Below, piece by piece: positions 18,736 to 27,653 of a stretch of DNA of 64,000 bases. The notes beneath the pieces are model-generated. The model worked only from the letters and a program-made list of their open reading frames with translations, did no database searches and had not been told where the DNA came from. Origin of the DNA: Chelativorans sp. (GTDB lineage: Bacteria; Pseudomonadota; Alphaproteobacteria; Rhizobiales; Rhizobiaceae); NCBI RefSeq assembly GCF_031180965.1, contig NZ_JAPSLH010000006.1:150063-214062 (forward strand). Direction: 5' to 3'. The position numbers were made by a program, and so were the translations under genes. Every line of letters begins with the position of its first letter. Positions within the stretch are counted from its first letter, which is position 1.

Positions 18736-20298
18736 ATGAGCATTGCGCCCCACCCCGACACCGTTCTTATCGTCGACTTCGGCAGCCAGGTCACGCAGCT
18801 GATCGCGCGGCGCGTGCGCGAGGCGGGGGTCTATTCCGAGATCGCTCCCTTCCAGACCGCAGAGGATGCCTTCAGGCGGCTCACTCCGAAGGCCGTCATT
18901 CTTTCAGGCAGCCCCGCCTCGACGGTCGACTCCGGTAGCCCGCGCGCGCCCGACATCATCTTCCAGTCAGGTGTTCCTGTCCTCGGCATCTGCTACGGCG
19001 AGCAGACGATGTGCGCCCAGCTTGGCGGTAAGGTCGAGGGAAGCGATCACCGGGAATTCGGCCGCGCCTTTCTTGAAATTGAGGAGGATTGCGCGCTCTT
19101 CGCCGGCATTTGGGCGCCGGGCACCCGCCATCAGGTCTGGATGAGCCATGGCGACCGCGTGACAGCGATCCCGACCGGCTTCAAGGTGGTCGGCACCTCA
19201 TCCGGCGCGCCCTTCGCTGCCATCGCCGATGACCGGCGCCGATATTACGGCGTGCAGTTCCATCCCGAGGTGGTGCACACGCCGGACGGGGCCAGGCTGA
19301 TCGCCAATTTCGTGCACAGGATCGCCGGGCTGAAGGGCGACTGGACCATGGCCGCCTATCGCGAGCAGGCGATCCGCGCGATCCGCGACCAGGTAGGCTC
19401 GGGCCGGGTCATCTGCGCGCTTTCGGGCGGCGTCGATTCCTCGGTGGCGGCGCTCCTCACCCATGAGGCGGTCGGCGAGCAGCTCACCTGCATTCTGGTC
19501 GACCACGGCCTGATGCGCCAGAACGAGGCAGCGGAGGTGGTAGCCATGTTCCGCGAGCATTATAACGTGCCGCTGATCCTGGTCGATGCTTCCGATCGCT
19601 TCCTCTCCGCGCTGGAGGGTGAGACCGACCCGGAAAAGAAGCGCAAGACCATAGGCCGCCTCTTCATCGAGGTCTTCGAGGAAGAGGCAAGGAAACTCGG
19701 GGGCGCCGATTTCCTCGTGCAGGGCACGCTTTACCCCGATGTGATCGAGAGCGTTTCCTTCACCGGCGGGCCGTCGGTCACCATCAAGTCGCACCACAAT
19801 GTGGGCGGCCTGCCCGAGCGCATGAAGATGCGCCTAGTCGAGCCGCTGCGCGAGCTCTTTAAGGACGAGGTGAGAGCGCTTGGGAAGGAGATTGGCCTGC
19901 CCGACCACTTTATCGGCCGCCATCCTTTCCCGGGTCCGGGCCTTGCCATCCGCTGCCCCGGCGGCGTGACGCGGGAAAAACTGGACATCCTGCGCGCCGC
20001 CGACGCGATATACCTCGACGAGATCCGCAAGGCCGGCCTTTACGACGCGATCTGGCAGGCTTTCGCCGTTCTTCTGCCGGTCCAGACAGTCGGCGTGATG
20101 GGCGACGGCCGCACCTATGAATATGTCTGCGCCCTGCGCGCCGTCACGTCGGTGGACGGCATGACGGCCGACTTCTACCACTTCGACATGGGTTTTTTGA
20201 GCCAGGCAGCGACTCGCATCATCAACGAGGTGCGCGGCATAAACCGGGTCGTCTATGACGTGACATCAAAACCCCCCGGCACAATAGAGTGGGAGTGA
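18736..20298 (+). CDS. guaA: GMP synthase (glutamine-hydrolysing)
   Basis: This 520-residue enzyme converts XMP to GMP. The class I glutamine amidotransferase domain has its nucleophile C86 in GICYGEQ and a catalytic His in GVQFHPEV. The ATP-pyrophosphatase domain has the P-loop [10 protein letters not shown] near 230. The C-terminal dimerisation domain ends normally with KPPGTIEWE, so any island insertion at this locus has left the gene intact. A hairpin terminator lies about 100 bases downstream, followed by repeats and the integrase remnant. Confidence 0.98.
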   Translation: MSIAPHPDTVLIVDFGSQVTQLIARRVREAGVYSEIAPFQTAEDAFRRLTPKAVILSGSPASTVDSGSPRAPDIIFQSGVPVLGICYGEQTMCAQLGGKVEGSDHREFGRAFLEIEEDCALFAGIWAPGTRHQVWMSHGDRVTAIPTGFKVVGTSSGAPFAAIADDRRRYYGVQFHPEVVHTPDGARLIANFVHRIAGLKGDWTMAAYREQAIRAIRDQVGSGRVICALSGGVDSSVAALLTHEAVGEQLTCILVDHGLMRQNEAAEVVAMFREHYNVPLILVDASDRFLSALEGETDPEKKRKTIGRLFIEVFEEEARKLGGADFLVQGTLYPDVIESVSFTGGPSVTIKSHHNVGGLPERMKMRLVEPLRELFKDEVRALGKEIGLPDHFIGRHPFPGPGLAIRCPGGVTREKLDILRAADAIYLDEIRKAGLYDAIWQAFAVLLPVQTVGVMGDGRTYEYVCALRAVTSVDGMTADFYHFDMGFLSQAATRIINEVRGINRVVYDVTSKPPGTIEWE

Positions 20299-20403
20299 TT
20301 CAGCGTCCTTCGCAGCCTATCGCGAACAATCGTAAATTCATTCTAAATCACCAATTTTAAAAGCAGAATCTTCGGACCAATCGCGAACTATCGCGTGCAA
20401 AAG

Positions 20404-20424
20404 GACCGCTCTGACGGTCTTTTT
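20404..20424 (+). terminator. guaA rho-independent terminator
   Basis: GACCG and CGGTC form a five-pair stem with loop CTCTGA, followed by five T residues. An A-rich stretch precedes the stem, so it could work in both directions. It is the first of the three TGACGGTCTTTT repeats. Confidence 0.55.
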
Positions 20425-20570
20425 GGCGGTATCTGTTTTCTTGTCCGAGCGCCCAAATCGCAATACCGTCAGCCCAATTCAGCCGATGACGGTCTTTTTT
20501 CGGAAGCTAACGCTCTGAATTGATTAGAAAAGAAGCGTTCCAGCAGGCCGAATTTGCCTGACGGTCTTTT
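20412..20570 (+). repeat. Three direct TGACGGTCTTTT repeats, ~73 bp apart
   Basis: Copies start at 20412, 20487 and 20559, i.e. 75 and 72 bases apart, about seven helical turns each. The second copy also pairs with ACCGTCA at 20465-20471 to form a stem before its T run. Regular phasing beside an integrase suggests recombinase or accessory-protein arm sites; duplicated terminator sequence is the alternative. Confidence 0.6.
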
Positions 20571-20600
20571 AGGCCGCAAATCGGTCCATTTCCGCTAGAA

Positions 20601-21869
20601 ATGGAGGGCACTTTGCTGACGGACACGGCGCTTAAGCATCTAAAATCTAGGGTAAAAGATTACAAGATTGCGGACCGTGACGGTATGTACGCCCTGGTCA
20701 AGAGCTCGGGCGCCTTGACCTTTCGGTACGACTACCGAATGAACGGCCGGCGCGAGACAGTGACGCTCGGAAAATACGGACCGGAGGGCATAACTCTCGC
20801 TCGCGCCAGAGAATTGTGTCTCGACGCGCGCCGCATGGTGGCGGAGGGAATCTCGCCAGCGCAGGAAAAGCAGCGACAGAAGCGCCGCCTGAAGGAAGCG
20901 AAGAGCTTCGGCGAGTTCGGGGAGCGCTGGTTCAAGGAACCGCGGATGGCCGACAGCACACGCGCCACGCGCCGGGCGATTTTCGACCGCGACATTGTGC
21001 CGACCTTGAGAAACCGGCTCCTCAAGGAGATCACACCGGAAGACCTTCGGGCGCTCTCCGCGAAAGTGAAGGATCGAGGAGCGCCGGCCACCGCCGTCCA
21101 CGTCCGCGACATCGTCAAGCAGATCTTCGCCTTCACTATCCTGCACGGCGAGAAAGTGCCGAACCCGGCCGCGGATGTCGGTCCTGCCTCGATCGCGACC
21201 TTCGTGCCGAAAGACCGTGCCCTCTCGCCAACTGAAATCAGGATTATGCTGAAGCAGCTCGAGCACGTCCCGACGCTGCCCACGATCCGCCTAGGCCTGC
21301 GGCTGATCCTGCTCACGATGGTTCGAAAGAGCGAATTGCAGGATGCGGTCTGGGACGAAGTCGATTCGAGAATGCCGTATGGAGCATTCCCAAAGAGCGC
21401 ATGAAGCGCTCGAAGCCTCATAACGTGTATCTGTCACGCCAATCGATCGACATCATGATCGCACTCAAGACCTGCGCCGGGAACTCACGCTACGTCCTGC
21501 CGTCGCGCTACGATGCCGACGCGCCGATGTCCCGCGCCACGTTCAACCGCATCACCACCGCTGTCGTCGTGAGAGCCAAGCAGCAGGGTCTGCCATTGGA
21601 GCCATTCACCGTGCACGACCTGCGCAGAACCGGATCGACCCTACTCAACGAGTTGGGCTTCAATCGCGACTGGATCGAGAAGTGCCTAGCCCACGAGGAG
21701 GGAAAATCCTCTCGAGGCGTCTACAACAAGGCCGACTATGAGCAGCAACGCCGTCACATTGCTCCAGGAATGGGCCGACGTTGTCGACGCATGGGTGGAC
21801 GGTCGAACGCACCAGCCGACGCTCTATCTGCCGACCATGCAGTTGATCGCACCGAAAGCAAAGATCTAG
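20601..21869 (+). pseudogene. Tyrosine integrase, inactivated by two single-base frameshifts
   Basis: This is an island-type site-specific recombinase with an N-terminal DUF4102-like DNA-binding domain (DRDGMYALVKSSG..., FRYDYRMNGRRETVTLGKYG) and a C-terminal catalytic domain. The first frame stops at 21404. Restoring one T near 21366 continues the protein as DFENAVWSIPKERMKRSK into the frame ending beyond 21401. Catalytic parts visible are R in MVRKSEL, HDLRRT and the Tyr in RGVYNKADY. A second shift, an extra T near 21759, breaks the C terminus; removing it gives RRHMLQEWADVVDAWVDG and a stop at 21869. The original start was probably TTG 20613, after GGAGGG. Confidence 0.88.
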
Positions 21870-22051
21870 CGTGCGAAAGCACCCGTTCGGATCGGAGCTG
21901 GCATCGCGGCGAAAGGATTGCCAGAAATTGCGCTGACGTTCCCATTGTCCCGATGATCGCTCGCCAGCGCCCACCCCGGGCCCCACGCCGCGTTAATGTC
22001 TAAGAGGTCTTGTTTTCCGCTGGCGCACGTCGGGCGACGGAGCGCGTTTGA
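21870..22051. other. Non-coding gap after the integrase remnant
   Basis: No gene or obvious structure is seen between the corrected integrase stop and the end of the convergent AlpA-like gene. The open frame covering it is out-of-frame read-through of the integrase. Confidence 0.4.
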
Positions 22052-22348
22052 TCATCGCCGCATCCAAAGCTGGCGTCGCTCCTCGATCCAAGCCTCAGCC
22101 TCCGCCAAATCCCAGACCACACAGCGCGAAGTCAGATGGAACCGTCGAGGAAACTCGCCACGCTGCTCCATTTCGTAGATCGTGGTGTCGGCCAGGGGGA
22201 CAATCTTGCGAAGTTCCGGCCGCCGGATTGTCTGCTCGGCGAGTCGGGGTGATGAAGTGTCAGAGGGAGCTGTGTCGGCGGCTGATGCGCTATTCGACTT
22301 ATCCGACACCTCTAAGCTGAGCTCCTTGAAGTTGGCCTTTCCAGTCAT
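22052..22348 (-). CDS. AlpA-like phage/island transcriptional regulator
   Basis: This 98-residue protein carries a MerR-like winged helix of the AlpA family in its C-terminal half: LRKIVPLADTTIYEMEQRGEFPRRF followed by RCVVWDLAEAEAWIEER. AlpA proteins activate excision or integrase genes of cryptic prophages and islands and may act as recombination directionality factors. The first about 40 residues are Ser/Ala-rich and probably unstructured. ATG 22348 has only a weak GGGA upstream. It is convergent with the integrase remnant and intact, unlike its neighbours. Confidence 0.75.
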   Translation of the reverse strand: MTGKANFKELSLEVSDKSNSASAADTAPSDTSSPRLAEQTIRRPELRKIVPLADTTIYEMEQRGEFPRRFHLTSRCVVWDLAEAEAWIEERRQLWMRR

Positions 22349-22560
22349 GGCGATTTCCCAAATCAGCGACTTGTCTTGGAGGCTGACCACTTTGGACGGA
22401 GAGTGGAAGAGGCATTGTCTGTGCGGTGACCAACGAACGGCTCTGGCCTGCAAATCGGACGACTGGCAATCTCCCGATGGGCGTCGCCTGGCCCTTGTCG
22501 GGGTTCGAGTCGCTGGAGCGCTACCGCCTTTTCCCACACCCGGGGAGGCTGCGTTATCTT

Positions 22561-22687
22561 CTGCACTGTTCAGCATAAGTATGCAGTCTGGTGGGCCCGG
22601 AGGGACGTCACTTTTCGAGGAGACACAGAACCTTGCCGTGTGGTTCGCCACGCCATTTCTCCGTATGTTCTCAAATGGGGTGGCGAA
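22561..22687 (+). repeat. Structured repeat, copy A
   Basis: This block begins CTGCACTGTTCAG and ends in a hairpin: TTCGCCACGCCATTT (22644-22658) pairs with AAATGGGGTGGCGAA (22673-22687) with one mismatch, around a loop containing GTATGTTCTC. A related block is at 45080-45211. Between copies, a G-C pair in the stem is replaced by A-T on both arms. No coding content is recognised. It could be a small RNA, a mobile palindromic element or a regulatory leader. Confidence 0.65.
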
Positions 22688-22744
22688 TCTGAGGACGGTT
22701 CGAATGGACGATTCCACTCGCATCGGCTGCTGGGCCGTCCCGAT

Positions 22745-22973
22745 CAAGGAATCGATACTGAGCGAACCGGGGCCAGCGACTGCGATGTAAAAAAGATGAA
22801 GCAATACGACATTGCCGCCTCGCCGTGGGTTGAGCACGGGGAAAATCCTTGGGAGGCGTGAGCGATAAAATAGGCGAAAGCCATCAGGCCGGACAACAAG
22901 AACGCGATCGGACGCGGCCTCCTGTCAGCAATATCCCGCCAACAACTTCCAGAATGCCGGCCACATACAACAT
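22745..22973 (-). pseudogene. doxX-family membrane protein remnant
   Basis: Three reading-frame pieces on the minus strand reconstruct the C-terminal half of a DoxX protein: MLYVAGILEVVGGILL from 22973, then RPIAFLLSGLMAFAYFIAHA...GEAAMSYCFIFF, then YIAVAGPGSLSIDSL to about 22745. One shift lies near 22922 and another in a run of six T near 22783. The first two helices of the about 130-residue family are missing. DoxX proteins are small four-helix inner-membrane proteins; this copy cannot be functional. Confidence 0.75.
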
Positions 22974-23379
22974 CGCGGTTCAAGGTGGCGCGGGGTTGCT
23001 GCCCTCGACCTGCTGAGATGTCAAAACAAAGGCTCCGCTGCATCGCTGCGTCGCGCCGTCTCTGTCGCTGCCACGAAATGCCGGCGGTTGGGCGCAGCCG
23101 GGTTTACTCCGCCAAGCTAGCGCCCTAGCTTCTCCGCGGTGCACGCGGCGCAAACATGGGGAAGGCGCCTCGGCAACATTATCGTGTGATCAAGCCGTCG
23201 AACGTTCAGAGTCCCCGAGTGGAAAATGCGAGGCAACACTGAAAATCAGCTGGTACTTATATTGCCTGCTCCCATCGTGCGCCCGCAGAAGAAGTCATAA
23301 TGCCGATGAGGCAGTTTCTGAGTAGTGCGAGTTCCGCATGTGCGGTTTCGGCAGGCTCGCCTCCAACGCAACCCCGACT

Positions 23380-23785
23380 ATCCTTTTGGCATGGCCGACC
23401 AAGCAATGCCCCTCAAATTGAAACCGGAGCGATGGGCAGATCTGTATCACCTCGCCGACGACGCTTGTGAACTTGAACCCGTGTCCGGAGCAGGCGGAGC
23501 AAACCACTACCGTCCGTTCTACCGGAAGGCTATCGATCAGGAAATCTTCGCCAGCAGCATCGTGTAGGGGCAGGTCACCCCTCGCACACGCGTTGTCGCG
23601 ACATTTGGCATGCGTCTTACCGCGAGGGCGTCGAGCAAGGTCGCGTCGACGTCTTTGACTGGCGGTGTCTCCCGATCGGGGTCGATCGGCTCCTGCAGAT
23701 GGGTGTGCTTACCAATCGTTACGCCGTCCGATCCTGGGCTTGCCGACCACTGCATCTCCGAGCCGAGAAAGGTGCCGCCCATCAT
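23380..23785 (-). pseudogene. Sarcosine-oxidase-type FAD oxidoreductase remnant
   Basis: The minus strand encodes the last third of a DAO-superfamily monomeric sarcosine oxidase / N-methyltryptophan oxidase-like protein. Visible pieces are SDGVTIGKHTH, then RVRGVTCPYTML, and after a frameshift near 23545 GEDFLIDSLPVERTVVVCSACSGHGFKFTSVVGEV. The CPYT and SGHGFKF motifs match the family's flavin-attachment cysteine region and substrate-site end. The N-terminal FAD-binding domain is not found. Its presence links the island to methyl-amine chemistry, but the gene is dead. Confidence 0.65.
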
Positions 23786-24788
23786 CGCGCGCGCGTCATT
23801 GGCCGTTCGAACCTGACGGCCGAGGAACCTCCAGCTAGAAGCTATCCCCGTGCATCACGAGGTTGCAGGCCTTCTCCGCAAAATCCGCCTCCGGAAGCCA
23901 CACATCAAGTCCTATGGAATCCTTGCGGCATGAAAGCTTTTGCGCTCAATGCGGGTCAGCTCTTCAAAGCCTTCAAGCAGAACGTAACTTGCTGATCGTA
24001 CCTGTCCGCATGTTGGGCTGCAACCAAATGCGCATGTCTGCTTTGCTAGCCGGCGCAGCGGCGTGGACTAGAAGATCTTCTCGAACTGAGGGGCGCTCGG
24101 AGATTTTCGAAGTGGCGGTGGTGTTCTAGAGTAGGGCGCTACTTAGCGCCTCGCGTGGCGTCGCCCTTCACCAGCGCGAACTGAAGCTACCATACTGCGC
24201 AAATATCCAGGCGCTTGCGTATCCAACGGAATGTCAACGCAGCCGCGGGTGAATATTTTTCGCAGTTTCACGTTGGCCGGTCGGATTCAGAGCGCTGGCT
24301 TGATCACGACCGCTAAAGCTGGACATCTTCCAGAGAGCCGCACGCCCAACGAACTCACGAACAGCATAATGTCGCAAATTGTTCACAAGGTTAGATTTTT
24401 GCCTGCTATAGCGTAGTTTTCTGATATCGTCGGCGCTTCTGAAATACACGAATCGCGAATTGTGCCTCCCATCATTCTGCTCTACACTTTCGTGTTCTGA
24501 TTTCTGTGGTGCGCTGCAGCCGTGCAGCCTTTTACTTTGCTGCCGAAACATCGGCATCTCCGCCGTTTGGTGATCGACGGGCACGCGGCGGACGATGTGG
24601 AACATGCCGACGCTACGTTTAGCCATTGACATAGCCCGACACTGTTGCCGGCGCTGACCCGGATCTTGATACCGAGGCAATGGCCGACGAGCTCCTGGAA
24701 GCCCATCCCCGAAGCAGATGCCACTCGCGAAGACGTTCGTGAAACGCTTGAAGAAGAACTCCGCAGCCTAGACGAATAGACGCCCCCA

Positions 24789-25031
24789 ATGCCGTTCTAT
24801 CGCTTTCACCTGAAGCCCGATCAAAAACTTCCTCACTGCATGGATGAAGAGGTGCTTTTGCCGAACACAGAGGCCGCGCTGAAGGAGGCCACGAGGACCT
24901 GCGGCGAGATGATCCGCGACATAGACGGCTTACCTCTTGGCTGCGAATGGCGAATGGAAGTCGCCGACGAGGAGGGACCGATCTTCGCCATCACCGTTGG
25001 TGCAAAGCAGATGCGCTGGGCATCGCGCTGA
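24789..25031 (+). CDS. DUF6894-like small protein
   Basis: This 80-residue protein starts MPFYRFHL and continues with LPNTEAALKEATRTCGEMIRDIDG and WRMEVADEEGPIFAITV. That pattern, a short beta start, an acidic helix and a WR-EVADE-G strand, is that of the small DUF6894 proteins common in rhizobia. Function is unknown. It lies inside the decayed island with no clear ribosome-binding site and no operon partner, so expression is uncertain. Confidence 0.6.
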   Translation: MPFYRFHLKPDQKLPHCMDEEVLLPNTEAALKEATRTCGEMIRDIDGLPLGCEWRMEVADEEGPIFAITVGAKQMRWASR

Positions 25032-25080
25032 AATGTCATTTGATTGCGCCCCCGCTTGGCTGGCCAGCGAGGCTTGGTTG

Positions 25081-25230
25081 TCACACCAAGGCATTGACGA
25101 TAGTGATCGAGATCCAAACTAAATCGGCTACGCCAAGGGCAATCGAGACCGCGGCATAGATCTTGAGGAGCACTGTCTGACGGCGTGCGTCGTCTTGAGG
25201 GTGATCAGGCTGACTGTTCGTACTGCTCAT
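25081..25230 (-). CDS. Possible 49-residue single-helix membrane protein
   Basis: An ATG at 25230 opens a 49-codon frame with a hydrophilic start (MSSTNSQPDHPQDDARRQ) and a hydrophobic C terminus (YAAVSIALGVADLVWISIT and on to a final LV), as expected for a small inner-membrane protein with its N terminus inside. No family is recognised and the ribosome-binding site is weak. It sits in the gene-poor right end of the island. Confidence 0.4.
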   Translation of the reverse strand: MSSTNSQPDHPQDDARRQTVLLKIYAAVSIALGVADLVWISITIVNALV

Positions 25231-25548
25231 GCTGCGACTCAGCAGCGTGGCCGCGGCGAAGGGTAACGAACCGTAGCGAGGTGAGTTTAAGGCCTTGTTC
25301 GGCCGGTCAGCGCCCGTGACTAACCTCAGCGGCCTAGCCTAACCGTCTCACGTTTCTGGGTGAAAGACCAATCACCATTTATTTCCTGTTGCCCGTCAGC
25401 TGCTCTTCACGCGCATTCTGCTGAAATCGCGAGCGCAGCATTTCGAGGGCTGTAAGCGCCTCCTTCGCGGTCCAGCCACGAAAGGCGCATCCCGCCCAAA
25501 GACGCGATCCTTCCGGTCAATGTGTCCTCACAGCAGCGCAGGACCTGC
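25231..25548. other. Right end of island, no gene recognised
   Basis: No intact gene. On the minus strand a start-less frame ending at about 25382 reads GWTAKEALTALEMLRSRFQQNAREEQ, which looks like the C terminus of a small helical protein that has lost its beginning. No copy of the guaA 3' end, expected as the right attachment site, is visible by eye here. Confidence 0.4.
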
Positions 25549-26775
25549 CTATCCGCCTGACGGAACCACCCGCTTTTGCTGAGCCACGCGGATGGCGGCA
25601 AGCAGGCTGAGGCCGATGTGATAGCCGGGATCGAGGTCGGGTGTGGCGGGCACGTAGTCCACCGGTCCCTCTGCCGTCAGCGTCTGGTAGGCGATCGGCG
25701 GCTCGCCCCGCCAGTAATGGCGGAAGAAGGCTTCGTCCGCCCGTTGCCAGGCGCTGAGGCTTTCGGGGCTTTCGGTAATAGACCAGGCCAGCGCGGCCGT
25801 GCGGATCGCCTCCGGCAGCGACCACCAGGGCTGATACGGGCTGAGCTTTTCAGTGGTGGAGATCGAAACCGTGAGCGACAGGCCGGCTTCCGCAAACCCG
25901 AAGTTGAGCGAGGAAAGCAGGATGCGCTCCAGGATCCGGACAAGCTCCGGATTGCCCGCGGTTGGGGAGTAGTCCAGTGCAAAGCCAGCGAACTCGATCC
26001 CGTGCCCAACATTGCAGCGGTCATCGCCCGGCGCGTTGCGCAGCAGGCAGGTTTGAGGATCGAGGTGGCGCTCGATCACATGGGGTATGAAGCGTTCGGC
26101 AAAGGCTGCATGGTCGGCCAACCCGAGCCGCTCCAGCATGCCCGCGGCGCCCAGCAGGATCATGCGCGGCCCGAAATCGTCCGCCTGGGCGGCAAGCGCA
26201 GCAGGGCCGAGCTCGGCCTGCTCGTCCATCTGGAAGCGTCCGTCCTCTATTGCCGCGATGACGCGGCCGAAATAGGCGAGGTGGCGGGGCAGGTCCTCCG
26301 GCCGATAGCGGTACGCAGCCGCGATCAGCCCCTTGGCCGCAAATGCGTCCGAGTACGTGAAGATTTCGCCAGCGGGGTTTTGGCTAAGCACCCGGCCATC
26401 CTTTTCGGCGCGGATCGGCCGCATGTCGGCATCGTAACGGAAATAGACATGGCCATCCGCGCTCTGCAGTTGCGTTAGAAGCGCGTAGAGGTGGCGCCCG
26501 GTCTGATCGAGGCGTTGCGCCAGCTCAGGCTGCCGATCGGCAAAGAAGCCAGCATGCGTGACAATCGCTTCGAGGCCGCGGCCTTGGATCCAGCCATAGG
26601 TATAGTCCGGCCCGCGCAATCCGTCCGCGCTCGTATAGTCGGCGAGGGTGATGCTGTTCAGCTTGGTGTTTAGGAATCCGCTCTTCAGCGTCGGCCGGGA
26701 AAGCATCCACTCCAATGTGGCGGCATTGGCGCGTGTGTAGCGCTCGGCTGCCTCCTGCAGGAATGCACTGCTCAT
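25549..26775 (-). CDS. AGE-family sugar epimerase-like protein
   Basis: This 408-residue protein has the (alpha/alpha)6-barrel style of N-acylglucosamine 2-epimerases: many evenly spaced helices, DYTYGWIQGRGLEAIVTHAGF near the N terminus, FTYSDAFAAKGLIAAAYRY, CNVGHGIEFAGFAL and YQPWWSLPEAIRTAAL. The acidic and histidine residues in these segments are where the family has its active site. It is the last gene of the sugar importer operon, with its ATG overlapping the permease stop (ATGA at 26775). It may epimerise the imported sugar or amino sugar. Specificity is not readable. Confidence 0.8.
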   Translation of the reverse strand: MSSAFLQEAAERYTRANAATLEWMLSRPTLKSGFLNTKLNSITLADYTSADGLRGPDYTYGWIQGRGLEAIVTHAGFFADRQPELAQRLDQTGRHLYALLTQLQSADGHVYFRYDADMRPIRAEKDGRVLSQNPAGEIFTYSDAFAAKGLIAAAYRYRPEDLPRHLAYFGRVIAAIEDGRFQMDEQAELGPAALAAQADDFGPRMILLGAAGMLERLGLADHAAFAERFIPHVIERHLDPQTCLLRNAPGDDRCNVGHGIEFAGFALDYSPTAGNPELVRILERILLSSLNFGFAEAGLSLTVSISTTEKLSPYQPWWSLPEAIRTAALAWSITESPESLSAWQRADEAFFRHYWRGEPPIAYQTLTAEGPVDYVPATPDLDPGYHIGLSLLAAIRVAQQKRVVPSGG

Positions 26776-27653
26776 TCCTTCAGTCCCGTGCTGGCGACAC
26801 TCTGCACGAAATTGCGGCGCAGGATGACAAAGAGCGTGATGGAAGGAATGAGGACGGTGGCGGAGGCGGCGCTCAAACGGCCGAGATCCACCGTAAAGCC
26901 GGTCTGGAAGAGTGCCAGCCCCACCTCGATCGTATAGCTTTCGCGGGTGGTGGCGACGATCATCGGCCAAGCGAAGGCGGTCCATGCCTGGAAGAAGGCG
27001 AGAACGGCGAGCGCCCCGAGCGCGCCGCGCAGGAGCGGCAGGACGATCGACCAGAAGATCCAGAGCTCGCCAGCGCCGTCGATGCGCGCCGCCTCCAGAA
27101 GCTCATCGGGAATGGAGTGCATGACATTCTGGCGGATCAGGAAGATCCCGAAGCTCATCACAAGATAGCCGAGGAGGAGACCCCCGATGGAATTGAGGAT
27201 GCCCAGCGCCTGCGCCTGGAAATAGAGCGGGATCATATAGACCTCGAAGGGCACGATTGCCGTGGCCAGCACGATCACGAAAATGATCTTCAGCGTGCGG
27301 AAGGGGAATTTGGCCAGCACATAGCCGGAGATAGCCGAGGTGGCGACGATCGAAAGGGTCGAGAGCACCGCGAAGGCAAGGCTGTTGAAGATCCAGCGCG
27401 CCAGTGGGGTGTCGGCCAGGACAGCGCGGAAATTCTCCACCGTCGGGTCCGTTGGAATGACGGTGGGCGGCCAGGCAAGAAGCTCCTGCGGCGACTTGAA
27501 TGCGTTCGAGACCAGGAAGACAAGCGGCAGGATCATAAGGATCGAGAAGGCGAAAAGAAAAATGTCGATCGCCAGATTGACCAGCCTCTCGCGAGTGGGA
27601 ATTTTTTCAGCCGCGCTCACGCTCACATGCTCCGTTGCGCTCACCGCCGTCAT
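26772..27653 (-). CDS. Carbohydrate ABC permease (MalG/UgpE type)
   Basis: This 293-residue inner-membrane protein has six hydrophobic segments and the EAA loop ELLEAARIDGAGELWIFWSIVLPL, the mark of CUT1 sugar permeases. Its ATG overlaps the stop of the partner permease, and its own stop overlaps the AGE gene, so the three are coupled. The open frame upstream of 27653 is a shadow. No ATPase is encoded in this operon, so a shared MsmK/UgpC-type ATPase elsewhere is probably used. Confidence 0.93.
   Translation of the reverse strand: MTAVSATEHVSVSAAEKIPTRERLVNLAIDIFLFAFSILMILPLVFLVSNAFKSPQELLAWPPTVIPTDPTVENFRAVLADTPLARWIFNSLAFAVLSTLSIVATSAISGYVLAKFPFRTLKIIFVIVLATAIVPFEVYMIPLYFQAQALGILNSIGGLLLGYLVMSFGIFLIRQNVMHSIPDELLEAARIDGAGELWIFWSIVLPLLRGALGALAVLAFFQAWTAFAWPMIVATTRESYTIEVGLALFQTGFTVDLGRLSAASATVLIPSITLFVILRRNFVQSVASTGLKE

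Larger units (their letters stand above)
20299..20600. other. guaA-integrase intergenic region with repeated motifs
   Basis: No gene is present. The region is AT-richer than its flanks and carries three direct copies of TGACGGTCTTTT (20412, 20487, 20559), an inverted ACCGTCA (20465) and two copies of a TCGCGAAC-type motif near 20320 and 20380. This resembles the attachment/arm-site region next to a tyrosine integrase. Confidence 0.5.
22349..24788. other. Decayed island interior
   Basis: About 2.4 kb without an intact recognisable gene. It contains repeat copy A (22561-22687), a doxX remnant (22745-22973) and a sarcosine-oxidase-type remnant (23380-23785), listed separately. Between 23790 and 24120 on the minus strand, short in-phase pieces such as DVWLPEADFAEKACNLVMHGD and VLLEGFEELTRIERKSFHAA look like former coding sequence, but I cannot name the family. 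From 24130 to 24790 only short open frames occur; a frameshifted acidic C terminus (ATREDVRETLEEELRSLDE, ending 24779) is the only coding-like piece. Confidence 0.5.

Noticed and set aside
22490..22540. tRNA-like stretch with GGGGTTCGAGTCGC, a possible attachment-site tRNA fragment
   Set aside because: The bases flanking the TTCGAGT loop do not pair into a five-base T stem, and no acceptor or anticodon arm can be folded around it.
20280..25548. Right attachment site as a direct repeat of the guaA 3' end
   Set aside because: Searched by eye for the last bases of guaA (GAGTGGGAGTGA and its upstream context) and found no convincing second copy.
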